This document shows, piece after piece, positions 24,397-33,953 of a stretch of 59,167 nucleotides of DNA. Each line of letters begins with the position of its first letter. The first letter of the stretch is position 1. The notes beneath the pieces were generated by a model, which was not told where the DNA came from, searched no databases, and saw nothing but the letters and a program-made list of their open reading frames with translations. A program made the translations under genes and the position numbers. This DNA comes from an uncultured Bacteroidota bacterium (GTDB lineage Bacteria > Bacteroidota > Bacteroidia > Bacteroidales > UBA12481), in contig CAINOB010000055.1 of assembly GCA_903851365.1 (NCBI GenBank), forward strand, positions 1-59,167, written 5' to 3'.

Positions 24397-24690
24397 TTAA
24401 ATGCCGTCTTCGATATTCCAGACAAAAGCTCTGAGCCCCTGCTCCTCGACCCCGCTGTTCAGTTCCTTCAGCTTTTCGAGCAAAAGAGGAACTTTTGCAT
24501 CTTCAACAATTGTTAAATGCGCATTATTCAGTTCGGGCCAGGTATGGGTTCCTTCATGCATAGTGCCCGTATTAGTCCCCCTTCCTAAAATATCGACCCA
24601 CTGGGTGTAGCCGCGGATAGAAAGATTGTCCAATACTTCCTGCACCTCCTCGGTGATAGATTGATTGTATGATATAAATACTGATTTCAT
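24397..24690 (-). CDS. PG0541 family transporter-associated protein
   Basis: 97 residues, cytoplasmic, small alpha/beta (PII-like) fold. Visible features are the N-terminal KSVFISYNQSITEEVQEVLD, the GYTQWVDILGRGTNTGTMHEGTHTW core and the C-terminal EEQGLRAFVWNIEDG. This matches the PG0541-type protein that in Bacteroidota is encoded next to RND efflux pumps. It is 12 bp after the RND permease stop codon and is the last gene of the operon. By analogy with PII-type proteins it may regulate the pump, but this is inference. Confidence 0.82.
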   Translation of the reverse strand: MKSVFISYNQSITEEVQEVLDNLSIRGYTQWVDILGRGTNTGTMHEGTHTWPELNNAHLTIVEDAKVPLLLEKLKELNSGVEEQGLRAFVWNIEDGI

Positions 24691-24702
24691 TCTTTTAGGC
24701 TT

Positions 24703-27700
24703 TTACTGATTTGAAAGTTTTCCTTCGGATTTTTTCTCCCTTTTCATTTTACCCACACCGAAGATGGTATAAATGGTAGGAACCACTATGAGTGTTACGA
24801 GTGTGGAGAATGTTAACCCGCCAAAGATGGCAATTGCCATAGGTTTCCACATTTCCGATCCGCTTCCGGTAGTTGCGATCATTGGAATCATTGCGAGGAT
24901 CATCGTGAGGGAGGTCATGAGTACCGGTCTGAGCCTTGAGCGTCCGGCCGCAACAACGGCCTTCTTCAAAGGATAATCCCGTGCAACCAGCAGGTTGGTG
25001 TAGTCAACGAGAATAATTCCGTTTTTAACAACGATCCCGATCAGCATTACTGCCCCGATAAGTGAAATGACATTAATGGTGGCATGGAATATAAACAGTG
25101 CGAGAAAGACCCCGGTAAAGGCGAACGGTATGGAGAACATAATAATGAACGGCTCCCTCATGGATTCAAACTGCGATGCCATCACGATGTATACCAGTAT
25201 GACGGACAACAGGAGCAGGAGCATCAGGCTTTTGAATGAGTCCTTCATGCTTTCGGCACTTCCGCCGAAAGCAGTGGTAATATCGTCGGGCTTATCCATT
25301 TTGGCCATTTCAATCTCCAGGGCTTTCTCGACGGTTCCGATATCTGTCCCCGAAAGAGCTGCAGAAACTGTTACTACGCGCACCTTATTTTCGCGTTCAA
25401 TATTTGGTGGCGAATAGAATCTCTTCATGGTCGTGATCTCGCTCAGCCGGATCAGTTTCCCTGCCGGAGTGGCGATCGTCATGTTAAGGATATCTTCAGT
25501 GGAATGCCTGAACTTTTCATCATATCTGACAATCACATCGTATTCGTCCCCTGCCTCACGGTATTTGGTAGCGGTAAATCCGGTGATCCTGTTACGAAGG
25601 GCCATAGCAACGCCGGCGGTAGTGAGACCGAAAGAGGTCATCTTCTGTTGATCGATCACCAGCTGCAATTCGGTTTTTTCCTTATCCCGGCTAATGAGAA
25701 TATCTTTGGTACCACTGATCCCGTGCAAGGCCTGGGCAACTTTCTCGGAGAAGATGTTGGTTTCATCGAAATTATTTCCATATACCTTTAGTTCAAGGTT
25801 ATTACCACCACCCATCCCCATGGCGGCTGAAGCGCGCGTACTGCCAGGATCGACAAAGTATTTCTCCACTTCGGGCAATTGCTCGATATCCTTACGCATG
25901 CGGTTGGCTACCTGGAAGATGTCCTGTACTCGCTGGGCGCGGGGTTTCATCTTGAAGGTGTAGTTGATAATATAGTTGCCTGTTTCGGTAAATATGGAGG
26001 CGAGGCTGTTTTCGTCGCCAACACCGGCACTCGTTGAAACGATCTCGATTTCGGGATAATTTTTCATGAAAACCGAATCGAGTTTTTGTGCTGTTTTGGC
26101 GGTCTCATCGAGCTTTGTTCCCTGCGCAAGTTTAACCTGTGCCGATATACGGTCGTTATCAGAAGCCGGCATGAATTCGGTACCGATCATTTTCACCAGC
26201 GACATGGAGGAAACAAAAACCAGGAAGGCAATAATGACAACAGTCCAGCGATGACCCACGGCCCAGCTGAGTATCCGTTCATAGAAATTGTCGAGGCGAT
26301 TGAGCACACCTTGAGAGAACCAGTAGATCCTTCCGGAAATGCTTGTTTTATTGGGAATCTTGGTTTTCAAAATCTTGGAAGAGAGCATCGGAACCAGGGT
26401 AAGGGAAACAATCACCGACATACCAACAGAAATGGTTACCACCCAACCCAATGGCCGGAATAAGATACCTGTCATGCCACCCAGCATAGTGAGCGGAAGG
26501 AAAACTGCGATAACGGTTAGTGTTGAAGCAATAACAGCAAGGCTCACCTCACTCGTCCCGTATATGGCCGATTCACGTGCGAACCCTCCGTGTTCCAGCT
26601 TTTTCGTAATATTTTCGAGAACCACAATGGAATCGTCGACCACCATCCCTATCGCGATTGACAGTGAGGATAATGTAATGATATTAATAGTTCCGCCGGA
26701 CAGATACATATAGACAAATCCGACGATCAATGAGATCGGAATAGAGAGCGAGATGATAAAAGTAGCCCTCCAGCGCCCCAGGAAAAAGAATACGACGATG
26801 ACCACGAAGATCAGTGCGTAAAACAAAGTTTCGGCCAGGTTATTAATGGAAGCCATCGTACTCAACGAGGAATCCATCAGAATTTCCACATTCACATCAG
26901 GAGGCAGGGTTTTTTTGATCTGTTCCAGTTTGGCCTTAATGTTATTGGCCACAGTAACAGTATTGGCGTCCGACTGCTTCTGGATCATGATCCGGACGTT
27001 TTTGCCACCATTCGACCGCTCATAGGTTTTAATATCCTTGAGTCCATCGGTCACGGTAGCAATATCCCTCAGGTAAACTGTTTTACCATTAATATTGCTG
27101 ATAATGATATCCTTCACCTGCTCACTGCTTTCCCATTCACCCTGCAGCCTAAGCGGAAGATCTGATTTTCCCATCTCAAGGCTTCCCGATGGCAGGTTGA
27201 GGTTATTGGCAGCAAGAATTCCTGCCACCTGTTCGACTGTCAGGCCGTAGGCGTCGAGCTTGCGCGGGTCAACATCAACCATGACCGCCCTTACCGGGGC
27301 ACCCATTTCGATAATATTTCCAACGCCGTCGATTCTGTTGAGGGGTTGAATCACCTTCTTATCGAGAATGTCCTTTATGCCCTTATAGCTTTCGCTGGCG
27401 GTTACCGTAAACATTACTACCGGCATCATGCTCGTACTCATCTTGAAAATCGTAGGTGTTGCAATACCGTCCGGCAGATTACGCGCAGTAAGGCCAACAG
27501 CGTTGCGAACCTCATTCGTTGCCTCGTCGAGGTTGGCGCCCCACTCGAATTCAAGGGTGATCACCGAGATGTCATCCTTCGATTTAGAACTGATCTTCTT
27601 GAGATTGGTAAGAGAGCCAAACCCATCCTCGAGCTTGCGCGTAACGTTCTGCTCCACGTCGGAGGCGTTGGCTCCTGTGTAAAAGGTGAATACCGAAAGA

Positions 27701-27831
27701 ATCGGCGGATCAATCTTGGGAAAGAAATCCACAGGTAGCTGTGAATAGGAATATAGCCCGAAAATTACCACCGCCAAAAAGATCATGACAGTGCTAACGG
27801 GTTTTTTTACTGCTGTGCTGAATAAACTCAT
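24703..27831 (-). CDS. RND multidrug efflux permease (HAE1/AcrB type)
   Basis: 1042 residues, normal length for the family. The N-terminus KKPVSTVMIFLAVVIFGLYSY is the first membrane helix. PVDFFPKIDPP and GANASDVEQNVTRKLED follow, as usual for AcrB-like pumps. The proton-relay region reads IAIGMVVDDSIVVLENI with the paired Asp residues. Twelve membrane helices and two large periplasmic loops are apparent. It uses the proton gradient to export substrates through the periplasmic adaptor and TolC-type channel encoded just upstream (3-4 bp gaps). Substrate not predictable. Confidence 0.92.
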   Translation of the reverse strand: MSLFSTAVKKPVSTVMIFLAVVIFGLYSYSQLPVDFFPKIDPPILSVFTFYTGANASDVEQNVTRKLEDGFGSLTNLKKISSKSKDDISVITLEFEWGANLDEATNEVRNAVGLTARNLPDGIATPTIFKMSTSMMPVVMFTVTASESYKGIKDILDKKVIQPLNRIDGVGNIIEMGAPVRAVMVDVDPRKLDAYGLTVEQVAGILAANNLNLPSGSLEMGKSDLPLRLQGEWESSEQVKDIIISNINGKTVYLRDIATVTDGLKDIKTYERSNGGKNVRIMIQKQSDANTVTVANNIKAKLEQIKKTLPPDVNVEILMDSSLSTMASINNLAETLFYALIFVVIVVFFFLGRWRATFIISLSIPISLIVGFVYMYLSGGTINIITLSSLSIAIGMVVDDSIVVLENITKKLEHGGFARESAIYGTSEVSLAVIASTLTVIAVFLPLTMLGGMTGILFRPLGWVVTISVGMSVIVSLTLVPMLSSKILKTKIPNKTSISGRIYWFSQGVLNRLDNFYERILSWAVGHRWTVVIIAFLVFVSSMSLVKMIGTEFMPASDNDRISAQVKLAQGTKLDETAKTAQKLDSVFMKNYPEIEIVSTSAGVGDENSLASIFTETGNYIINYTFKMKPRAQRVQDIFQVANRMRKDIEQLPEVEKYFVDPGSTRASAAMGMGGGNNLELKVYGNNFDETNIFSEKVAQALHGISGTKDILISRDKEKTELQLVIDQQKMTSFGLTTAGVAMALRNRITGFTATKYREAGDEYDVIVRYDEKFRHSTEDILNMTIATPAGKLIRLSEITTMKRFYSPPNIERENKVRVVTVSAALSGTDIGTVEKALEIEMAKMDKPDDITTAFGGSAESMKDSFKSLMLLLLLSVILVYIVMASQFESMREPFIIMFSIPFAFTGVFLALFIFHATINVISLIGAVMLIGIVVKNGIILVDYTNLLVARDYPLKKAVVAAGRSRLRPVLMTSLTMILAMIPMIATTGSGSEMWKPMAIAIFGGLTFSTLVTLIVVPTIYTIFGVGKMKREKKSEGKLSNQ

Positions 27832-27834
27832 GAC

Positions 27835-28890
27835 TTAGTTCTTAATGATTATGGCTGCCTGATTTTCGATCTTGTTTTGTCCGACAACGACTACTTCATC
27901 ACCTTCAGCTATACCTTCGGTGACCTCAATCTTGTCGTCAATCAACCGACCAGTTTTAACCGGCGTTTTTATGGCAACATTGTTTTTATTCAGGAAAACA
28001 TACATATCGTTGGTTCCGGTTTGCTTAACAATGGCAATGTTCGGTACGAGGATAGCGCTTCCCTGTCCAAGGTTCAGCTGAATTTTTGAGAACATTCCCG
28101 GACGCAGTTTCAGGCTGCTGTTGGCGATTTTTACCTCGACAGTAAAAGTTTTTGTAGCATTATCTATGGTCGGATAAATCCTATAGACATCACCGGCAAA
28201 GATCTGATCAGGATAATTTTCCGATTTAATATCAACCTTCATCCCCACCTTAACCATGGTGTAATAGTTAGAGGCGATATTGATGAGGGCCTTCAGCTGA
28301 TTGATCTGGATGATTGAAACGATGGCAGCCTTGCCAATGGTTGCAATCGGTGCACCCGAGTAAATTTCGCCATCTTCAAAATACTTGCCTGATATTACTC
28401 CACTGAAAGGAGCCTTCAGCTGCGTATTATCCAACAGAAACTGATAGCTGGTTTTAGCAATATCGTATGCTGATTTGATCTGATCGTATTGCTGGTCAGC
28501 TATACTGTTTGATTGTTTCAGGGTTTCCAGGCGTTTGAAATCTGTTTCCAGTTTCATTAAATTGATTTTTGCCTGCTCCAGATTGGTACGGTCCATGAGA
28601 GCCACAACCTGGCCCTTACTAACATTATTGCCAATCTCAACATTGATTTTTTCAATCCGGCCGGGAGCTGATGGAGCCAGATGAACTTCCTCAAAAGGAA
28701 TTAATGAAGAGGTAAAATCGATATAGCGATCAATCGTTTCCGTTTTAGCAACCATCGTTTTTACAGATGCAGCTACCTTGACTTCAGGAAGTTTTGCGAG
28801 GGCAGCAGCGTCCTTTTTTTGTGAGCAGGAAGTCCCCGCGATTACTAGTCCTAACGCCAGGGACAAATTCAGGATCTTTATTGTATTCAT
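27835..28890 (-). CDS. Efflux RND periplasmic adaptor (membrane fusion protein)
   Basis: 351 residues, lipoprotein signal ending at IAGTSC. The biotinyl-lipoyl-like halves flank a helical hairpin (GRIEKINVEIGNNVSKGQVVALMD, then LETLKQSNSIADQQYDQIKSAY, then APFSGVISGKYFEDGEIYS). Beta-barrel and membrane-proximal domains follow (KPGMF-like LRPGMFSKIQLN, IEVTEGIAEGDEVVVVGQNKI). It connects the RND pump to the outer-membrane channel. It sits between tolC-like and RND genes with 4-bp and 3-bp spacing, a tightly coupled operon. Confidence 0.9.
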   Translation of the reverse strand: MNTIKILNLSLALGLVIAGTSCSQKKDAAALAKLPEVKVAASVKTMVAKTETIDRYIDFTSSLIPFEEVHLAPSAPGRIEKINVEIGNNVSKGQVVALMDRTNLEQAKINLMKLETDFKRLETLKQSNSIADQQYDQIKSAYDIAKTSYQFLLDNTQLKAPFSGVISGKYFEDGEIYSGAPIATIGKAAIVSIIQINQLKALINIASNYYTMVKVGMKVDIKSENYPDQIFAGDVYRIYPTIDNATKTFTVEVKIANSSLKLRPGMFSKIQLNLGQGSAILVPNIAIVKQTGTNDMYVFLNKNNVAIKTPVKTGRLIDDKIEVTEGIAEGDEVVVVGQNKIENQAAIIIKN

Positions 28891-28894
28891 TTTA

Positions 28895-30196
28895 TTAGAG
28901 TTTACTGTTTATTTTGCGCAGGGTCATTTCTGCGTTTAGTAATTGAAGAATGATATTGGTAAAGTTGGTTTCTGAGGTGAGGTAATCGTTATTGGCACTA
29001 GTAAGCTCAAGGCTCGAGACAATGCCCTGCTGATATTTCAGGTTCATCTTTTCCAGCACCTCCTTTGCTATGTCCACATTCGCTTTCTGCATATCATATT
29101 GATCGAGTAGCGTATTGTAATTAAAACGCAGTTGCCTTTCCTGCAATGTCAGCTGCTCGGTCACCATTTCTTTTGTGTTTGAACTGATATCACTGTCGAT
29201 TCTTGCCTGATTTAGCTGTGCCAGCCTTGTTCCACCCGACAGTATCGGAACGCTCAGGGTTAATCCAACCACATTCTTTGGCGTAAAGTCGAAGAGTGGC
29301 TTTAGAATTTTATCGGTACGTGAATAATAGGCAGCCAGAGTTGGGAGATAGCTGGCTTTCCTCATTTTTATTGTCTTCTGTGCAATATCGCCCTGCATCA
29401 GAATCATCTTAAAATCGATATTATTCTGGATATTGAAAGGATCAGCTAAAGAAGTATGCAAAATATATTTGGTCGAGATTTCATCAAGGTTTGAGCTAAG
29501 GGTTATTGCCTGATCAGAATTCAGCCCCAATTGAAAACGTAGGAGGTTATACCCAAGTTCCACCTGCCTCTGCATTGATTTCAGTGCATTATCGACCGAT
29601 GCCACCATGACGGAAAGTTTTTTAGCATCAGTCTGCTCGATGACTCCGGCATTGGCAAGATTTTTTGTTTTATCGTAGATCAGCTGTGCATTCTCCTTAT
29701 TCGATTTGATGATTCCCATTATCCTTTCACTGGCCAGGATCATACAATAAGCCTGAATGGTTTGTTCCTTAACATTCAGCTCGTCCTTCTGATAGCTTTG
29801 TTCGGTAATGGTTTTTGCCAGTTTTGAAAGTTCAATACCGACGAAATAGTTACCGTTGAATACCAGCTGACTAACGTTTGCCTTAAAGCTGCTGGTAGGA
29901 TTAAATTCAATGATGGCTGCAGGCTGGTTGGGACTTAGCTGCAATGAGGCCGTGGCTCCAAGGAAGTTGTTATAATCGATGGAAGCACTTATCTGAGGCA
30001 AACCGGCCGCAATGGTTTCCTTCAGTTTCTGGGTTGATTTGTCGATGGCGAATTTCGAATTCACCAGGGTTTTGTTGTGGTCCAATGCATAGCTCACGGC
30101 GCTATCCAATGACAAAACCAATTTTTCCTGTGCCGTTAGCGATAGTACGCTTAAGCAAAGGACACTGCTAAAAATTAATCGATTAAGAATTTTCAT
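28895..30196 (-). CDS. TolC-family outer-membrane efflux channel
   Basis: About 433 residues from the MKILNRLIF start, which gives a clean signal peptide ending at LTAQ. Two outer-membrane efflux protein repeats are visible as long alternating helices (LDSAVSYALDHNKTLVNSKF, LAKTITEQSYQKDELNVKEQ, PILSGGTRLAQLNQARIDSD, GIVSSLELTSANNDYL). It is the first gene of the TolC-MFP-RND-PG0541 operon. A MarR-type operator half-match lies upstream at 30271-30285. An earlier in-frame ATG at 30268 would put a basic, non-signal leader in front and overlap the operator region, so the later start is preferred. Confidence 0.87.
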   Translation of the reverse strand: MKILNRLIFSSVLCLSVLSLTAQEKLVLSLDSAVSYALDHNKTLVNSKFAIDKSTQKLKETIAAGLPQISASIDYNNFLGATASLQLSPNQPAAIIEFNPTSSFKANVSQLVFNGNYFVGIELSKLAKTITEQSYQKDELNVKEQTIQAYCMILASERIMGIIKSNKENAQLIYDKTKNLANAGVIEQTDAKKLSVMVASVDNALKSMQRQVELGYNLLRFQLGLNSDQAITLSSNLDEISTKYILHTSLADPFNIQNNIDFKMILMQGDIAQKTIKMRKASYLPTLAAYYSRTDKILKPLFDFTPKNVVGLTLSVPILSGGTRLAQLNQARIDSDISSNTKEMVTEQLTLQERQLRFNYNTLLDQYDMQKANVDIAKEVLEKMNLKYQQGIVSSLELTSANNDYLTSETNFTNIILQLLNAEMTLRKINSKL

Positions 30197-30270
30197 TCGG
30201 ACTTGTATTGAATTTTTAATTTTTCTCTGCGTTGTATTATTTGATAAGTGCAATGATTGGATTCTCAACT

Positions 30271-30285
30271 GTTGCGGATATCAAC
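30271..30285 (-). promoter_or_regulatory. Second MarR-type operator, upstream of the efflux operon
   Basis: GTTG-N7-CAAC with the same spacing as the palindrome at 30776-30800. On the minus strand it reads AGTTGATATCCGCAAC, and the strong operator reads AGTTGATATCTTCAAC. Two central bases differ. It lies about 75 bp before the TolC-family start. Confidence 0.65.
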
Positions 30286-30296
30286 TATATTTAAAA

Positions 30297-30743
30297 CTAT
30301 ATCTTTGCTGCATTGCTGCGGATCTGGTTTACGACCCTATGAAATGTATCAAGATCTTCCTGGGGAATCCCATCGCGCAATTCCTTCATCAACTCAACCA
30401 CAATTTTCATGTTATGCTCAATAGCGCGACTACCGGCCTTAGTGACCATCAGGTAATTCTTTCGACGGTCCTCGGTAGAAGCAACCCGCCTTACCAGTCC
30501 CTTCTCTTCCAGGCAGTCGACAATCCGCAGTACAGCTGACTTATCCTTACCCATGAATTCTGCCATATCCTTCTGGATCACTTCCTCTTCCTTCATACTT
30601 AATGCATGCAGCAGGCTGAACTGCTCCGATGAAAGTTTTACATCTTCACCTTCCTGGTTTTCAATTCGTTTCTTGAAAACCCTGAAGGTCTCCTGCATCA
30701 TCCTTCCGAGGACCATAATCGACAAATCCATCTTTTCTTCCAT
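30297..30743 (-). CDS. MarR-family transcriptional regulator
   Basis: 148 residues. Winged helix-turn-helix of the MarR type: SSEQFSLLHALSMKEEEVIQ (helix 2-3 region), KDMAEFMGKDKSAVLRIVDC (recognition helix) and EEKGLVRRVASTEDRRKNYLMVT (wing with the conserved Asp-Arg-Arg). Flanking helices form the dimer interface. MarR proteins repress efflux genes and release DNA on binding a small ligand, often phenolic. It is upstream of the efflux operon in the same direction and divergent from the PLP decarboxylase. A perfect palindrome lies at its own promoter. Confidence 0.9.
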   Translation of the reverse strand: MEEKMDLSIMVLGRMMQETFRVFKKRIENQEGEDVKLSSEQFSLLHALSMKEEEVIQKDMAEFMGKDKSAVLRIVDCLEEKGLVRRVASTEDRRKNYLMVTKAGSRAIEHNMKIVVELMKELRDGIPQEDLDTFHRVVNQIRSNAAKI

Positions 30744-30762
30744 GATAAAAATTTTGACGCGA

Positions 30763-30833
30763 CAAAGGTAAAATTAATTAGTTGATATCTTCAACTAATT
30801 TTAGAAAAAACATTCATCAAATCCCTATATTTG
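30763..30833. promoter_or_regulatory. Divergent marR/decarboxylase promoters with a shared MarR operator
   Basis: The perfect palindrome AATTAGTTGA-TATCT-TCAACTAATT occupies 30776-30800. The minus-strand -7 box TACCTTTG (30763-30770) serves marR, so the palindrome covers its -33 region. The plus-strand -7 box TATATTTG (30826-30833) serves the decarboxylase, whose -33 region adjoins the palindrome. One bound MarR dimer could repress both. Confidence 0.8.
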
Positions 30834-30852
30834 TCCTTTAACATGAAAAAGA

Positions 30853-32286
30853 ATGTTTGAAAGACTGGATCAGCTGGAAAAATTATCTCGTGAGCTGGAG
30901 CCCACCGCGGAACAAAGGGAATCGACAAGAGATAAAGTTATTGCCTACAGTGAGAATTTTCTAAACGGCATAGGCGAATTAAAAGCTTTTGAATCAAAGC
31001 CTGATAAAGGAATCGGGTTGCTCGCCTCTCCAATTTCAGAAGATCCGATGAATATCGATGAGGTAATTGATTTACTCCACCTGAATGTGGATTCGCAGGG
31101 GTTGAATCCTGCATCGGCCGGGCATATGGGATATATTCCCGGGGGAGGGATCTATTACTCGGCGCTTGGGGATTATTTGGCAGATGTATCGAACAGATAT
31201 GCCGGGATATTTTTTGCCTCCCCGGGGGCAGTGCGCATGGAGAACATGCTGATTGCATGGTTCGCCAAAGTTCTGGGGTATCCTGAAACCGCGGCCGGCA
31301 ACCTGACCTCCGGAGGCAGTATTGCCAACCTTATCGCTATTGTAACAGCCAGGGATGCTAAAAGGATAAATTCTCTCAACGTTGCCCGTTCAGTCATTTA
31401 CCTCTCACAGCAGGCACATCATTCCATTCAGAAAGCCGTCAGGATAGCCGGACTCGACGAATGTATCCTGCGATATGTCAATGTTGATGAAGGGTTCCGG
31501 ATTATTCCAGACGATTTGGAAAACCTTATTGAGGAGGACAAAAAGAACGGACTGAATCCATTCCTGATTGTTGCCACCGCAGGAACCACGGATGTTGGCG
31601 CCATCGACCCAATCGATGCTATCGGCGACATTGCACGGCGTCATGAACTTTGGTTTCATCTGGATGCTGCTTATGGTGGATTTTTTATGCTGACTGATGA
31701 AGGGAAGAAGAAACTGAAAGGCATTGAGAAATCAGATTCCATCTGTGTTGATCCCCATAAAAGCCTGTTCGTACCATTTGGTCTGGGTGCCGTATTGATC
31801 AAGGATACCCGGCAGATGCAAAAATCGCTGGCTTATCTTGCCAATTATATGCAGGATGCCATGAACTCCACTGATGAGCTTTCGCCAGCCGACCTTTCCC
31901 CGGAATTAACGAAGCACTTCAGGGGCCTGAGGCTATGGCTGCCATTGAAACTCCATGGGACCAAGCCTTTTGCTGCCTGTCTGGATGAGAAGTTGTTACT
32001 GGCAAAATATTTCTATCAGGAGATTCAAAAGCTGGGGTTTGAGGTTTTGTGTGAGCCAGAATTATCGGTGGTTATTTACCGGTATGTAACAAAAATCGGC
32101 GATCCTGATGAGTTCAATAAACGGTTGATCGAAGCGGTACAGAATGATGGCCGGATATTTATTTCCTCGACCACACTGAATGGAAAATTCGTTCTGCGCT
32201 TCTCCATACTTTCATTCAGAACGCACCTCGAAAATGTGAAGCTGGCGCTGAAGATACTTGGGGAGAAGGTTGATGTGCTTAGCTGA
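30853..32286 (+). CDS. Group II PLP-dependent amino acid decarboxylase (aromatic-type)
   Basis: 477 residues, the family's usual length. The motifs SAGHMGYIPGGGIYYSAL, NLTSGGSIANL, QQAHHSIQKAVRIAG (His189 stacks on PLP), HLDAAYGG (Asp271 holds the ring nitrogen) and DPHKSLFVPFG (Lys303 forms the Schiff base) are all intact. The family decarboxylates aromatic amino acids or glutamate/diaminobutyrate. The surroundings best fit aromatic-L-amino-acid or tyrosine-type, but the substrate is not certain. It is divergent from marR and shares its operator, so an amine or phenolic compound may be both product and ligand (inference). A five-codon ATG-TGA leader at 30843 overlaps the start. Confidence 0.83.
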   Translation: MFERLDQLEKLSRELEPTAEQRESTRDKVIAYSENFLNGIGELKAFESKPDKGIGLLASPISEDPMNIDEVIDLLHLNVDSQGLNPASAGHMGYIPGGGIYYSALGDYLADVSNRYAGIFFASPGAVRMENMLIAWFAKVLGYPETAAGNLTSGGSIANLIAIVTARDAKRINSLNVARSVIYLSQQAHHSIQKAVRIAGLDECILRYVNVDEGFRIIPDDLENLIEEDKKNGLNPFLIVATAGTTDVGAIDPIDAIGDIARRHELWFHLDAAYGGFFMLTDEGKKKLKGIEKSDSICVDPHKSLFVPFGLGAVLIKDTRQMQKSLAYLANYMQDAMNSTDELSPADLSPELTKHFRGLRLWLPLKLHGTKPFAACLDEKLLLAKYFYQEIQKLGFEVLCEPELSVVIYRYVTKIGDPDEFNKRLIEAVQNDGRIFISSTTLNGKFVLRFSILSFRTHLENVKLALKILGEKVDVLS

Positions 32287-32296
32287 ACGGGTATTA

Positions 32297-32320
32297 GGTA
32301 TCGGGTATCGGGTATCGGGT
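32297..32320. repeat. Heptamer tandem repeat (GGTATCG, three copies)
   Basis: Three perfect GGTATCG units plus GGGT, preceded by a degenerate GGTATTA. It sits in the short gap between two converging genes. Probably slippage-generated; no function suggested. Confidence 0.8.
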
Positions 32321-32345
32321 TCTGCATGGACGAGTTCGCTTGGAA

Positions 32346-33953
32346 TTACCTTTTCAATACTTTGTCGGCGGCAAGTTTACCAGTGAGAATGGAAATCGGA
32401 AAACCAGCGGGACTGTAAACCCACTGTCCTGCCTGATAAACCGAAGGTATCAGCGTATTAACTGAGGATGCTACATTTAGCAATCTGCTCTCTGCCGGCA
32501 TATATGAATTTGTAAATGCCCAACCGGTTATTGCACCCTCTGTATTTCCGGTCCGGCTATTGATTGTCAGCGGAGAGGAAGAAGAACGATCAGAGATCTT
32601 TTGGCCGAGCCCGGGAAAAATACTATCATCCAAAACGCTGATGTAAGTAAGCTCCAGAAAATCCCGGATTTCATCGGTCCAACCGTGATCATCAATTTTC
32701 TTAGCCAGCTGGTAATCGAACAATAAACTGACAATCAAACCAGTCTTTCCTTCCGGCGCCAGGCTGGCATCACGCAGAACCGGGATAGCAATTTCGAATG
32801 TATTCAACCGGCAAAATTCCGAGAGGTATTCCTTAACCTGATTTTTCAAAATATCATCTTCCTGAGTGCCATCCTGCCCCGTCAGAAAACGGTTGATTGC
32901 ATCCCTGGAGATAGTAGATAATCCGGATTTTTCAGGGGTGTAGAAAAAGTGACCGGTGCAAACTTCGGAGAAATATTCTTTACTCTCGTTAACCGTGAGG
33001 TAAACTGTAAAAACAGAATCGCCACCGTGAAGGTCTTTAAGCAAGGATCGCTTTGCCAGGATCCTGCCGGACAGTTTTTTATTTTTTAATTGTTCCACAG
33101 GGATACAGTTGTACAGCATTTTCGAATCAGCTGCCCATATCAGGCTCTCGAACCCCATCCGGTTGCCCTGATTATCAACCACATATTTTTCCTCTGGTTG
33201 AAGACTTTCAATAGTCATTCCTGTTTTAATCACACCCCCATGATCAATAATATAATCTCTCACTTTATTGATAAGCGTAGCTGTTCCGCCTTTCGGATAA
33301 TGATAATCGATATAAAGCCGGAAATAGCTTAGGGCAAATGAAGTGGGCGTTTTTTGAAAAAAATGCTGTGCAATAATATCGATCAGCTGGCGGTTCTTTG
33401 TCAACCGGCTGAGATAATCCTCTACCGGTTCCTTCAGGCTGTTAATTTTCCTGACAGAAAACAGAAATCTAAACAACCAGGGCAGGATAACTTTGACCAG
33501 ATATTTCTTATCCGCCATCATGTCCATGAATGCTGGATTATCGATACCATAAAGGACATCCATATAATTCATAATCCTTTTGATCTCGCGGATTATCCTC
33601 TCAATATCTTCCTTGTTATCAGGGTAATGCTCCTTAAGAAAATCTTCATATTGATGAAGGCTTTCTTTACCCTCCAGCTTCAGAATGCTCCTGCCGATTC
33701 CGATAGATACGTTGCTTTTAACAAAATCGATATCAATTCCCAGCTGGCGGAGCATGGGGAATACGATGCCGGAGTCCTCAATTGACCTCAGGCCAGTATC
33801 AAACCAAACGTTATTCCGGTTAAAGGTTTGTACCAGTCCTCCAACCAACTGCTGCCTTTCGTACAGTATTACGGACTTTCCGGCTTTGGTAAGAAAGGCG
33901 GCGGCGGTTAGGCCCGCAATGCCTCCTCCGACTATGATACTGTCATATTTCAT
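32346..33953 (-). CDS. FAD-dependent phytoene-desaturase/carotenoid-isomerase-like oxidoreductase
   Basis: About 535 residues from the MKYDSIIVGG start. The N-terminal dinucleotide-binding motif IIVGGGIAGLTAAAFLTKAG is followed by an FAD-contact Glu (LYERQQLVGG). The C-terminal flavin-binding part reads YQAGQWVYSPAGFPISILTGK, as in CrtI/CRTISO-type and related retinol saturase-like enzymes. It is the third gene of an apparent operon after NTF2-like and SDR genes (overlap of 11 bp with the SDR). The substrate could be a carotenoid, a polyene or another isoprenoid/lipid; the window has no other carotenoid genes. A related enzyme lies at 52315. Confidence 0.78.
   Translation of the reverse strand: MKYDSIIVGGGIAGLTAAAFLTKAGKSVILYERQQLVGGLVQTFNRNNVWFDTGLRSIEDSGIVFPMLRQLGIDIDFVKSNVSIGIGRSILKLEGKESLHQYEDFLKEHYPDNKEDIERIIREIKRIMNYMDVLYGIDNPAFMDMMADKKYLVKVILPWLFRFLFSVRKINSLKEPVEDYLSRLTKNRQLIDIIAQHFFQKTPTSFALSYFRLYIDYHYPKGGTATLINKVRDYIIDHGGVIKTGMTIESLQPEEKYVVDNQGNRMGFESLIWAADSKMLYNCIPVEQLKNKKLSGRILAKRSLLKDLHGGDSVFTVYLTVNESKEYFSEVCTGHFFYTPEKSGLSTISRDAINRFLTGQDGTQEDDILKNQVKEYLSEFCRLNTFEIAIPVLRDASLAPEGKTGLIVSLLFDYQLAKKIDDHGWTDEIRDFLELTYISVLDDSIFPGLGQKISDRSSSSPLTINSRTGNTEGAITGWAFTNSYMPAESRLLNVASSVNTLIPSVYQAGQWVYSPAGFPISILTGKLAADKVLKR

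Noticed and set aside
32297-32320. Heptamer repeat as a phase-variation switch
   Set aside because: It lies between two converging gene ends, not in a promoter or coding start.
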